From Cephalotus follicularis (lineage: Eukaryota > Streptophyta > Magnoliopsida > Oxalidales > Cephalotaceae), in assembly GCA_001972305.1 (NCBI GenBank), contig BDDD01000533.1, positions 186,001-250,000 of the forward strand: a stretch of DNA of 64,000 nt, given 5' to 3'. Below are positions 53,895 to 64,000 of this stretch, piece by piece; the stretch's first letter is position 1, and each line of letters opens with the position of its first letter. A program made the translations under genes and the position numbers. A model generated the notes under the pieces. That model made no database searches. It was not told the origin of the DNA and saw only the letters and a list, made by a program, of their open reading frames with translations.

Positions 53895-56485
53895 TGTCAC
53901 ACCCCGTTGTTCAAAACATTGACAACATATATGGTGATATCAGAAATAAGTACAATTATTCAGCATTCCAAATACAGTTCAAATAATCATAAGCGGAAGC
54001 ATTCAATCTAGATTATAAAATAAAACCATCCGCACGCAGTCCATACTACGCGCAGGTACAATCCGACAATATCCTTAAACAAAAGGAAAGTACAATCGTA
54101 ACGGGGTATGAACCGTTCATTACAATACAGTACATCAACATAAGATAACAACCTTAAATCGTAAAATAGAAGCTCTCCAAGCTTCAGCAGCAATCTTCAA
54201 ATGTCCTTGCTTAATCTAAAATTGTAGGGGTTAGCCGTTGTCCTCACCTGGCTAAGTAGGAAGATGATGCATCTAAGGAATATATTAATGCAACATGTAT
54301 GACAGTTTTATATTTGAAATAACATTTAAAGGTGCCAATATGTAAGCAATCATGCCAAGTGGCCATAGACAATACATATGCAAGAATACCGCACAAGGCT
54401 ACAATCAATTCATCGTTTGGTTGGGTGTCACATGTCGCTACCTCCTCGCTCCGACTGCGCACCACCTATCTACCATCCTACACTCCGAAGATGATAAATC
54501 AGGTAACATTTACGACCGGCGTTGGCGGGTAGTTTAACAAATAGATCTGCAAGGCAGATAGTTTGGGTGATACTCTAGCCAACTCCTGACACCTAGGATC
54601 CCCACCGTAGTCAGTGACCTCTGCCATCACTCGACTAACGGCATTAAACATAGACAATCAATTCAATCAATTCAATTCAATAATAATAATACATATATAT
54701 ATAATATGCAATATCAAAGTTGTTTTCTTTAGAAACATTTAACAATTCATTTATCGTACATCTCATAGGAGGAAAATGATATTAATACAATAGTTGTTTC
54801 CAGTTTGGGAAACAAAACAGTAGGTACCTCTCATAGGAGGAAAATCAGTAGTTCTTTTAGCAATAATCTTTCATTTTGAAAATGATAGTTGATATCATAA
54901 ATCGTGCATATAACACATAGTTTGTTCAATCTTTGAAAATGTGGAAACAATAGGGTTTATAACAATCACTGGTATATACTAATTATCAGTAGCATATACA
55001 GAACGGTAGCAAGACAGTAACAATTCAAATTAGGGTCCAATCAGGACCTATATCAAAACTTTAGCCCAGGACAGTCTGTTGTTCTCAAGAACAGTCGGCT
55101 GTTTTGGTTGAGTAGTCGACTGTTTCCTCTTAACAGTCGACTGGATGCATTGAGTAGTCGACTGCCATGAAGAACAGTCGACTGCTTTTGCCCAGAAATG
55201 CAGGGAGTAGCAGGTTATGTATTTCAATGTTCAATTTTTAAACAATTTAACACATGCAATCATACAGAAAATAAACATACATGTTATGCATACTCATATC
55301 TTCCAAAATATGTTATTACCCCTACCTCAATTGCTTATCCCAAGATCAATTGGAATTTATCTTTCTCCTTGAGTTCCCAAGCTTTTTCACCAACCAAAGC
55401 TTCCAAATCTAGTAGCATATAATCTATGCCGTGCATGCATGAAGGTTTAGTCATTACCCAGGCTAACTAATAATCCAGCCACAATCACTACTTCAACAGT
55501 AGTTTATCAAGAGTTCATTAAGTCCCTCTTTCAATAACTTTTCTCCATTATTCACTTCTACTTCTAGTAACTATCATGCTTGCATTTTACAGAAGGTGTA
55601 TATATATGTTTAGACAGTATACACACACTTAGAGAAAACTATAACAATAACCCTAATCAGATCATAGGTTTATCAACAATTCTCTAAGCTTCATGTCCAT
55701 GTTCTTACTCCCTTACATTACCCTTCCAATTCAATTCTAGAAGTTGTTAACTTTAAACCATTTTAACAGAGGACATCTAAACCTCCTAGTTACATTATTA
55801 ACAGTTACTACATCAGCAGGGAGCTCGAATTTGGAAACTTACTAGGAGAAATCCAAGTTCCAAGTCCGTCTTTGCACTCTACGCCTTCAACATGCATCCG
55901 CTTGCCAACAATTCTCCAGCAATTCTCCTCTTCTCTCAGTGTTTTTCTAACACACAATCAGCTCATGGACAACTGATATAAAGGTCTAGGAGCTTAGAAT
56001 TCGCCAGGCTCCATTACTCATTTTTCTCTCAATTCCTTCTCTCTCTCACATGCATTCCTCTTTCTCACCTTTCTTTCTTTCCATTTCAGTTTGCAGGTTG
56101 CAGGTCTGTAGAGAACATGCAAGCATTCCTTTTTGCATGCTCTGGAAGCTGGTGACTTCGCTAACACTTGTCCCTCATGCAATGCCCTTTGATTCAATCT
56201 AACAGGCATGCACAGACATCTGTTCTGGACCGATCCAGTTGACTGTCTTCAACAGGCAGTCGACTGTCCACTCACGCATCGGACAGTCGACTGTTCCCCT
56301 TTGACAGTCGGCTGTCGATGGTTGCTTTTAGTTATCTTAAGTTTGATTTTCACCAATTGTTCCTCCATTCATCCCAAGCATTTACCAAACATAGAAATTA
56401 TAATAATTGGACATTAAATTCAAGTGGGTGCACATTTTATTCATCAACATTACAATGTACACGAATTGAATTTGCGGTTATTACA
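53895..56485 (-). mobile_element. solo chromovirus-type LTR G inserted in E LTR
   Basis: The 2,591-bp block has plus-strand ends TGTCACACCC...GGTTATTACA. The flanking 5-mers are ACATG (53890-53894) and GCATG (56486-56490), a duplication with one difference. The E LTR continues on both sides. No coding domain is seen. Two clusters of AGTCGACT palindromes (55071-55185; 56234-56316) carry the same core as the chromovirus at 6730, though the LTR is otherwise different. A TATA-like ATATAAA lies at 55976-55982. Confidence 0.82.
55071..55185. promoter_or_regulatory. AGTCGACT palindrome cluster in LTR G
   Basis: Six units of ACAGTCGACTG/AGTAGTCGACTG type occur in 115 bp, near 55071, 55091, 55111, 55132, 55154 and 55174. 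A second group of four lies at 56234-56316. Confidence 0.55.
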
Positions 56486-56888
56486 GCATGATGCACATGT
56501 GTTAATCCCTTCCTTTTCTATAGTTTCGGGTCAGAAGAAAGTGGCAAACACTTAACACGTTTGCGTTGTCAGACCTTCTAGGCGTCGATGCTTATGGATA
56601 TATCACTTAAGCGTGTTATTTTACTTCTTTGGCATCGACGCTATCTCTTGGTGTCAAACCTGAAGGCAAGAATATTAAGCCCGCCATTTGCTCCTTAGCG
56701 TTGAAGCTTTAGTTCTGGGCGTTGACGCTTAACGCCGCTTTTGCTTTTTCAGTTCACCACAACATCCCTTAACACTCTTCACTCAAGATACAACTTTACA
56801 AATTGGAAATCCATAATTTTTGTTAATTCATCATAAAATTACAATTAGAATTACAATAATACATCAAATGGGTATACGGAACATTACA

Positions 56889-56905
56889 ATCTCCCCTACT
56901 TCAAG
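56889..56905 (-). other. chromovirus E polypurine tract
   Basis: On the minus strand CCTTGAAGTAGGGGAGAT immediately precedes the LTR start TGTAATG at 56888. It would prime plus-strand synthesis. Confidence 0.75.
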
Positions 56906-56944
56906 GAATTCGCCCTTGAATTTTAACACTTTCTAAAACAAATG

Positions 56945-58290
56945 AGGGAAACATTCCTGAATGTCATCTTCTCATTCCCACGTCGCTTCATCAGGATGAT
57001 GGAAGTACCATTGAACAATCACCATAGGGATAGTTCGGTTCCTCAACACTTGAGTCTTCCAATCAAGAATCCTCACAGGTAAATCTTCGCAAGAAAGATC
57101 ACCTTGCACTGAAATCAAGTCGTAATCGAATATGTGAGATGGATCTCAGACGTAACCCCGTAACATGGAAAAATGGAAAACATCATGTACAACCGAAAAT
57201 GCAGGAGGCAAAGCGAGTTGGGATGCTACCTCCCCAATTTTCTCGAGAATCTGAAAAGGACCAATGTAGCGTGGAGCTAGTTTTCCCTTTTTTCCACATC
57301 TCTGAACACCCTTCCAAGGAGAAACTTCCAGAAAAATGTGATCTCCGATATCAAAAGTCAAAGGTCTCCTCTTCACACTATCGACATAACTCTTTTATCG
57401 ACTCTGAGCTGCAAGCAATCTCTCTTTAATCACTTTGACTTTCTCTGTAGTCTCCTCAGCAAGATCCGATCCAAGTATCGGGCATTCACCAACTTCATCG
57501 CAACATATTGGTGATCTACATTTTCGTCCGTAAAGAGCTTCTTTCGGAGCCATACCAATGCTCGAGTGATACCTATTATAGTACAAAAACTCTATTAAGG
57601 GAATATGATCCTCCCAAGTACCAGTAAAATCAATCACACAAGCTCGGAGCATATCTTCCAAAGTCTGGATAGTGTGCTCAAACTGTCCGTCTGTCTGTGG
57701 ATGAAAATCTGTGTGGAAATTCAACTTCGTCCCAAAAGCTGTATGGAATCTCTTCAAGATGTTGGGAGTAAAAATCAAATCTTGATCGCACACAATACTC
57801 ACAGGAACACCATGCAGTCTCAGAATTTCCTTTATATACAGCCGGGCCAACTTGCTCGCTGAATCAGTAACATGTGTAGGCAAACAATAAGCAAACTTCG
57901 TGGGTCTATCGACGATAACCCACACTACATTATGACAATTCTGAGTCAATGGAAAACCTGAAATGAAATCCACAGTCACGTGTTCCCACTTTCACTCCGC
58001 TACTGGCAATGACTGCAATAATCTTGCCGGCCTTTGGTGCTCGGCTTTGACCCTTTGGCAAGTCAAACATCTAGAAACATACTCAGCGATCTCATGCTTC
58101 ATGCCAGACCACCAATAGTTCTGTTTCATATCCCGATACTTCTTTGTACTACCGGGATGAATACCATACTGAGATTTATGAGCCTCATAAAGTAGCTCAC
58201 TCTTCAATCCATCATCATTCGGAAGACAAACTCGTCTTCGAAAACTCAGCATACCATCAGAATGCATATGAAAATCAAGTCTTGATCCCA
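56945..58290 (-). pseudogene. chromovirus E integrase and chromodomain remnant
   Basis: The zinc-binding domain (58140-58020) has HKSQYGIHPG and CLTCQRVKAEHQ. The core: VTVDFISGFP (first Asp, after a TGA at a likely Trp codon near 57990), SIVCDQDLIFTP (second Asp), HPQTDGQFEHTIQTLEDML (Glu block). PRYIGPFQILEKIG is the GPF/Y-type end. A TAA near 57394 and one near 57150 precede the tail, where RILDWKTQVLRNRTIP and DEATWE recall a chromodomain. Chromodomains in this clade are thought to guide integration to heterochromatin. Confidence 0.85.
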
Positions 58291-59830
58291 AATTCTCTCG
58301 AATCTTCTACAATTCAGGATCATGAATCTGAGCATTTTTAATCTCATCAAGCAATATTGGTTGAGCTCGAAGATTAGTAGTAAAATTCACAGGGGATTGC
58401 ACAAACGGAGTCCATTTTTGGAAATCTTCCAACATTCTCCATTGAGACACCATCGTACTAGCTATCATAGCTTTACGACTCAAAGCATCAGCAACAACAT
58501 TTGCTTTCCTTGGATGGTACTGGATATTACAATCATAATCGTTGAAGAATTCAACCCATCTATGCTGCCTCATATTCAATTCATCTCGGTAGAATAGGTA
58601 TTTCAAGCTCTTATGATGTGTGAATATTTCGAAATATGCCCCATATAAATAGTGTCTCCATTTCTGAAGAGCAAAAATGATGGCGGCCAATTCGAGATCA
58701 TGCATCGGGTAATTTTCTTTATAAGGTTTCAGCTTCCTTGAAGCATAAGCAATCACCGTACCACGTTGCATCAACACGCAACCTAAACCATTACCCGAAG
58801 CATCGCTATACACGGTAAAATCTTCATTACCATTGGGCAATGCCAAGATAGGAGCAGAAATCAACCGATCCTTCAACTCTTGGAAACTAGTCTCATAGTC
58901 CTTATCCCATATAAATAAAGCCTTCTTCTGGGTCAGCTGTGTCAATGGCGCGACAATTCTCTAAAACTTATGGATGAATCTCCGATAATAACCCGTCAAG
59001 CCAAGAACACTGCATACCTCTATAACATTCTTCGGTTGTGGCCAATCTCGAATGTTTTTAGTCTTCGACGGATCCAATGCCAAACCATCTCCAGAAACTA
59101 TCTGACCAAGGAAGATCACATGGTCAAGCCAAAACTCACACTTACTGAATTTGGCATACAAGCATTGATCTCTGAGAATCTGTAAAACTACTCTCGGATG
59201 GTGTGCATATTCCTCCTCGTTCCTCGAATATATCAGAATATAATCAATAAACATGACAACAAACGGATCTAGATATGGTTGAAAAACATCGTTCATCAAG
59301 GACATGAACACTGCCGGTGCATTGGTCACACCAAATGACATTACTAGGAACTTATAGTGACCATGCCGAGTTCAAAAATCATTCTTTTCAATATCCCCTT
59401 CCCGTTCTCTCAACTGATGATAACCTGATCTCAGATCGAGTTTAGAGAATACTCTTGAACCTTGCAACTGATCAAACAATTCCTCAATGCGTGGAAGAGG
59501 ATACTTGTTCTTAATTGTCCCTTTATTCAACATCCGATAATCAATACAAAATCTCATCGACCCATCTTTCTTCTTTACAAACAATACGGGTGCACCCCAC
59601 GGGGAAACACTAGGTTGAACAAAGCCTTTGTCAATTAAATCTTGCAATTGGATCTTCAACTCTCGCAATTCTGCAGGAGCCATTCCGTACGGTGCCTTAG
59701 AAATAGGAGCTGTACCAGGTACAAGATCAATGACCAACTCCATATTCCTCTTTGGCGGCAACAATACTAAATATGTAGGAAATACATGAGGAAATTCATT
59801 CACGGTAGGAATCTCCTCAAGGCTCAATCC
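58291..59830 (-). pseudogene. chromovirus E RT and RNase H
   Basis: RT blocks: [44 protein letters not shown], a frame break near 59370, [16 protein letters not shown] and [14 protein letters not shown], where the second catalytic Asp is Tyr. Thumb [15 protein letters not shown] and [13 protein letters not shown], a stop near 58959, then RNase H with [34 protein letters not shown] and [13 protein letters not shown] near 58305 precedes integrase. Confidence 0.87.
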
Positions 59831-60433
59831 TTTCTCCTTCCTACTATCAATCACATATGCCAGATATCCTTCGCATCCTTTCTCAAGATACTTTGATGCA
59901 CAAGTGAAGGATCTAATAGGTGTAGAAAATCCCTTGTCTCCCGTAAATTGAAAAGTAGTACCATCGGGCAGACAAAACTTCACTATTTTGCTGTAACAGT
60001 CTATGTAAGCACGATGAGCTGACAGCCATTCCATAGCCAAGACGACATCGAAGTCTCGAATGGGCAATACAATGAGATTTGCATACAACGGAATACCCGC
60101 CATAGAAATCTCGTAATATCTATATATAGAATATGTACACATGGAATCTCCAACCGGTGCACTCACATCAAGAACATGTTGCATGTAATCGGGGGTCATA
60201 TCCAAACAAGATGCAAATAGTGAAGCAATAAATGAATGTGATGCTCCTGGATCCAACAATACTCTAGCAGAGAAACTATAGATATAAAGTGTATCTATGA
60301 TAACAGAAGTAGACTCTAGAACTTTTGTCTGAGTAAGGGTAAAAAATCTAGCTTTCATGATGCTCTTGCCAGCCTCCCTCTGTTGTGAAGGTCTAGCTGC
60401 AGCACCGCTACTACTCACAGGTCCAGTGGGCAC
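59831..60433 (-). pseudogene. chromovirus E aspartic protease
   Basis: The active-site block reads [13 protein letters not shown]: the middle residue of the Asp-Ser/Thr-Gly triplet is Pro. The second block, [21 protein letters not shown] (shortened), also has Ala-Met where Gly-Met is usual. No stop lies within the domain. Confidence 0.82.
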
Positions 60434-61473
60434 TATTCCCTATCCTCTCGAGCAATCCTTCGCTAAATGACCAGATGCTCCACATCTCACTCACAATCCA
60501 TTCTTCACCCAGCAATCCTTCTATTGATGGCCTGTACGACCACAATGAAAACAAACTCCAAGTCCTGCATTACTTCCCTGACTAGGAGTACCCTGAGTGG
60601 GAGACTGCTGAGATCTATTCTTCGATGACTTGGTTGGAGAACACTACCCTGCCACTTCAACGAAGCTGGTCTAGACTGTGTGGAGGTTTGTTTAGCCTTC
60701 TTAACACGGGCCCTCTCCGCACGGTCTTCATTCTGAATACTCTCCAACAACCTCTCCTTTTGGGCGACTTGCACAAAGGTCTCCAACTCCATAGCTCTAA
60801 TCTTCGCACGAAGATCAAGTCGTAGGCCTTTAAAATACCTCTGAATCTTCTTTTCTTCATCAGCCAAAAGATAAGCCGATTATCTTGCTAACTCCACAAA
60901 TTTGATGTGATATCCGGCCACTTTCATATCACCCTGATGTAACTCCAAGAGTTCCATCTCCCTACGCTCACGCTCAACACGTGGCACCTAAGTCTCAAGG
61001 AATTCTTCTTTCAATCTCTCCCAAGTACTGTCAAGTCCAATAGAATCCCATTTTGCTTTGACCATCTCCCACCAATGAGTGGCCTCCCCCCATAAGTGAT
61101 AAACAGTGAATTTAAGCCTCTGATCATCTATACAATCCATGACAGTAAAGATCTTCTCTAGTTCTTGTAACCATCTCTCGGCAATAGTCGCATCAAACTC
61201 ACCCTTGAATGTATGAGGGTTTTGCCTCATGAATCTCTCAAGATCTCTTCCGAACTGATTCCCATTGCGTCGTGCATCATGGTCAGGAACCATGTGCTAT
61301 GGATGTGCTTGTGCGTACAATCGACGAATTTCCTCCATATGATCCGTATCAGCAGCCATCTGTTGCTAGAAGTAGTTAGCTGTACGATCCATCGGGTCTC
61401 CCCTATAATTCACTTCCCCAGGAATATTTTGATCGACAGCTAGAGCCCTTCCACATCTTCTCCTTCTGTCCAT
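60434..61473 (-). pseudogene. chromovirus E gag
   Basis: I take the start at ATG 61471-61473 (MDRRRRCGRALAVDQ), about 100 bp after the PBS. Stops near 61366 and 61300 precede MVPDHDARRNGNQFGRD. The capsid shows FKGEFDATIAERWLQELEKIF and GEATHWWEMVKAKW, a break near 60990, then YHIKFVELAR, a stop near 60880 and KIQRYFKGLRLDLRAKI. Two CCHC knuckle remnants lie near 60550 (CFHCGRTGHQ) and 60470 (CGASGHLAKDC). Confidence 0.83.
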
Positions 61474-61569
61474 TCCATTTCTTATAAGAAATGATGTGAT
61501 TAATCACCTTAAGGAAAACACTTTATTAATTGCCAAGGAACTTATCCAAGCTAAGCATATATTGAATAT

Positions 61570-61581
61570 GCTCTGATACCA
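61570..61581 (-). other. chromovirus E primer binding site, initiator tRNA-Met type
   Basis: On the minus strand TGGTATCAGAGC begins after the LTR end (61587) and a five-base spacer. Confidence 0.9.
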
Positions 61582-61586
61582 CACTT

Positions 61587-62056
61587 TGTCACACCCCTTT
61601 TTCGTATACGACCCCGAGGTCATGGCAATCAACATATATTCTGCTTAATCAATAATCAGGGAAAATTTAAACTTTTCCAAACACATAAAATCTTGTGGAA
61701 GAATTAAATATAAGCTAAATCAAATAACGAAACATGTATCCCACACTACATGTTACCCAAATGTTTAACAATAATACAACATAACCATCGTCAATTGCCC
61801 TCGAACGGAGCATGAACTGAAATCCATCATTACATTAAACATTTAAACATTATTCCATGAGAGATAAAACTTCAAATTCTCTTCTGTCTTCCCAGCTTAC
61901 GCAATATCCATCCCACGGCATCAATCTATAATTGATAGGGTTAGCCGAATCCACTGGCTAAGTAGGAAAGATATAAAAATACTTTGCGGTCAACGACAAT
62001 AAATGTCATGAAATGAATGCATTATGATGCAATATATAATATATAATAATACAAAC

Positions 62057-62140
<84 letters not shown>

Positions 62141-64000
62141 AATCCGCAAACATATGAGCATCCATGCCAAGTGGCTACATCAACACAATCCATCAATCAT
62201 GTCACAAAGCACCAATTAATCCATCCATACGTACGAAGCGCATCGCCATCTCCTAGCACTGATGTCATACTCCTACTTCATCCCCGTCTCCTGCTGACTC
62301 AAAGCAGGTCAACAATCCAATGTTACTCGCACAACAGCTGAGTAACCAGTGTGGGTGTCCCTAGCCATCTCCTGGCACCTAGAACCCAAACCCGCCATTA
62401 ACCATCAGTGACAACCTCCGCCACTGCGACTAATACGGCATCAATCCAAATCACAATCCAGCAATCAATCCAACAAAAAATCCGTTCTCAAGTAATTTAT
62501 ATGTTATAAAATACTTGAAATAATACATTTGTTCAAAATGTATGACAGTCTTTAAAACGGTGTTCAATCCTTTGGAAAATAACATTTTTCCATATAAAAT
62601 AATGATTTATAAAAAATCATGCATTTTCTAAAATGATAAAACACATTTAGAATAATCAATCCACAATTAAAATGCTGGCAATCATATGGTCAAAATGCAA
62701 ATAGACCCTTTTGGCATCAACGTATACCCTCTAGGCGTCAACGTTCATGACAGGCTCTTAAGGGTCAACGGTTATCCCCTTGACGTCGGCGCTTTTCCTT
62801 TAAACATCGGCGCTTTACCTCTTTGTGTCGAGACTTTAGTATAGCAGCCTTTAGCGTCAATATCTTGTCTCTTTAGCGTCGACTCTTTAAGGTAGGAACC
62901 TTAGGCGTCAGTGCTTTTCTTCTAAGCGCCAATTCTTTATGGTAGGAACCTTAGGCATCAACATATCACACGTCCTTTTCCCATGTAACAGACCCAAGCG
63001 TTGACGATTTCCTCTAAGCGTCGATGGGTCAGTGAACCAAACGTCCATTTTCCCGCCTGACAATCCAAGGCATCGATGCTTTTCCTTTAAGCGTCGACGG
63101 TTCAACGACCCCGAACATCGTTTCCTCCATTGAACCACAACAATACCAGTGGAACCAAAGAACATTGCATGAAACTCAATCCGTTTTCATTTCAAATCAC
63201 AATATACATAACAAGTTAACTATTCATAACAACCAACATCATTTACACAATCCTCAATCCACAATATTCATGCTTTTCACCAAATGAGCATCCACTATAA
63301 TTGAACTCAAAAACATGATTATAAAATCCCTACCTTAGATTCCAAGTTAGGAATCGTAGTCCACTTCCTCAAAAGTCATAGACCAGTAGCACCTGAACTC
63401 CCAAGTCTAGTACAGTAGCTCCAAGTCCAATTTGAGCTTCCAACCTCGGTTTCCAAGCTTCCAAGCTTCTTGCCCTTAGCTCCGGGTTCATGTATGGAGA
63501 GATATGATCTCTCTCTTTCTCCTTTCTTTTCTGATTTTTCTCACCGTGTTCGGTCTCTTTTCCGCTCTTTCCTTTTTTTTCTCTCTCTTATTTTCTAGGT
63601 GCATGCTTGAGGAAGAATGAGAGAGTTTATGGATTGGTCTTTTCTCTATCTCTCTTTCCATCCCGCATCCATGTCTAATAGGTGTCTCACTCTTTCTCCG
63701 ATCCGGCCTGCATTGCGCACAAGTGTCATTTTCTTCCTTTCCTTTGGCCGCATCACGCACATGTGTCAATCTCTTCCTTTTCTATAGTTGCAGGTCTGAA
63801 GAAAATGGCGGACACTTAACACGTTTGCGCTGTCAGACCTTTTAGGCGTCGACGCTTATCTCTTTGGCGTCAACGCTTAAGGAAATATCACTTAAGCGTG
63901 TTATTTTACTTCTCTGGCGTCGACGCTTTACTTCTGGGTGTCAACGCTAAATGCTTCTTTTGCATTTTCAATTCACCAAAACATCCCTTGACACTCTTCA
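61587..64000 (-). repeat. chromovirus E 5' LTR (incomplete, runs off the window)
   Basis: It matches 41762-43888 and the outer pieces of the other LTR, without F, D or G. It carries the AT/GT microsatellite (62060-62140) and GCGTCGACGC-type units (62705-63115; 63845-63945). Only the last about 144 bp of the LTR (U3 start) and the target duplication are missing. Short ORFs inside are LTR sequence. Confidence 0.88.

Larger units (their letters stand above)
41762..56888 (-). repeat. chromovirus E 3' LTR, split by solo LTRs F and G
   Basis: LTR pieces are 41762-43888, 53862-53894 and 56491-56888, about 2.56 kb in total. Its first 2.1 kb match 61587 onward. Contents include an AT/GT microsatellite (42232-42290), a cluster of GCGTCGACGC-like palindromes (42885-43275) and more of the same at 56575-56740. 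Short ORFs at 43568-43893 are LTR sequence. Confidence 0.87.
41762..64000 (-). mobile_element. chromovirus E (Tekay/Del-like), minus strand, leaves the window
   Basis: Read leftward: 5' LTR (64000+ to 61587), PBS 61570-61581, gag from 61473, protease, RT, RNase H, integrase, chromodomain remnant, polypurine tract, 3' LTR (56888 to 41762). LTR ends on the minus strand are TGTAATG...GTGTGACA. It is inserted in the copia RNase H. The 3' LTR contains two further solo LTRs, F and G. RT has a catalytic substitution and the frame carries several stops, so it is inactive. Confidence 0.87.

Noticed and set aside
1-64000. tRNA genes suggested by PBS matches
   Set aside because: Matches are limited to 11-18 bases at primer sites; no tRNA fold around them. 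No rRNA or host protein gene was recognised.

Overview
This window looks like intergenic DNA of a eudicot-type flowering plant. It is AT-rich, I recognise no host gene, and almost every base can be assigned to nested LTR retrotransposons: Ty3/gypsy of the Tat, Athila and chromovirus (Tekay/Del-like) lineages, plus Ty1/copia. Primer binding sites match plant tRNA-Asp (Athila) and initiator tRNA-Met (chromoviruses). Species cannot be named from the sequence. All pol genes are broken, so coding features are given as pseudogenes.

The base layer is a decayed copia polyprotein, visible at 39400-41761 (+). On its left side it is split inside integrase by a Tat-lineage element (+; pol 1-4682 and 34740-34816, then a 3' region with a minisatellite and an antisense gene, polypurine tract, and 3' LTR 38798-39399). 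On its right side it is split inside RNase H by a minus-strand chromovirus, here called E (41762 to beyond 64000).

Inside Tat are two insertions. The first is a solo copia LTR (965-2717, TSD CGGTG). The second is a 30-kb Athila composite (4683-34739) made of three pieces: A, minus strand, 4683-23204; B, a minus-strand fragment, 23205-26365; and C, plus strand, 26372-34739. B and C meet head to head and form an imperfect palindrome with arms of about 3 kb. The composite sits between two adjacent codons of Tat pol without a target-site duplication. Athila A is itself split by a 9.4-kb chromovirus (6730-16112, TSD CTTAG). Athila C is split by a copia-like solo LTR (27211-28072, TSD ATTCG).

On the right, the left-hand LTR of E (41762-56888) is interrupted twice: by a solo chromovirus LTR F (43889-53856, TSD GCACA) that carries a young gag-protease-only Athila D (46567-53806, TSD AATCA), and by a second solo LTR G (53895-56485). 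E itself runs gag to pol leftward from 61473 to about 56945, and its other LTR (61587 onward) leaves the window.

No copy appears autonomous: every reverse transcriptase in the window is deleted, truncated or changed at its catalytic aspartates. The most striking signals beyond ordinary annotation are (i) nine-T blocks overwriting the Athila C 3' region with an exact 58-nt period, probably a data artefact; (ii) clusters of short SalI/ClaI-like palindromes in the LTRs of several different families, in two of them just upstream of a TATA-like box; (iii) the TSD-less, frame-preserving Athila composite whose right end keeps the U5-PBS spacer; (iv) the 3-kb inverted Athila arms; and (v) an apparently intron-containing antisense gene in the Tat 3' region.
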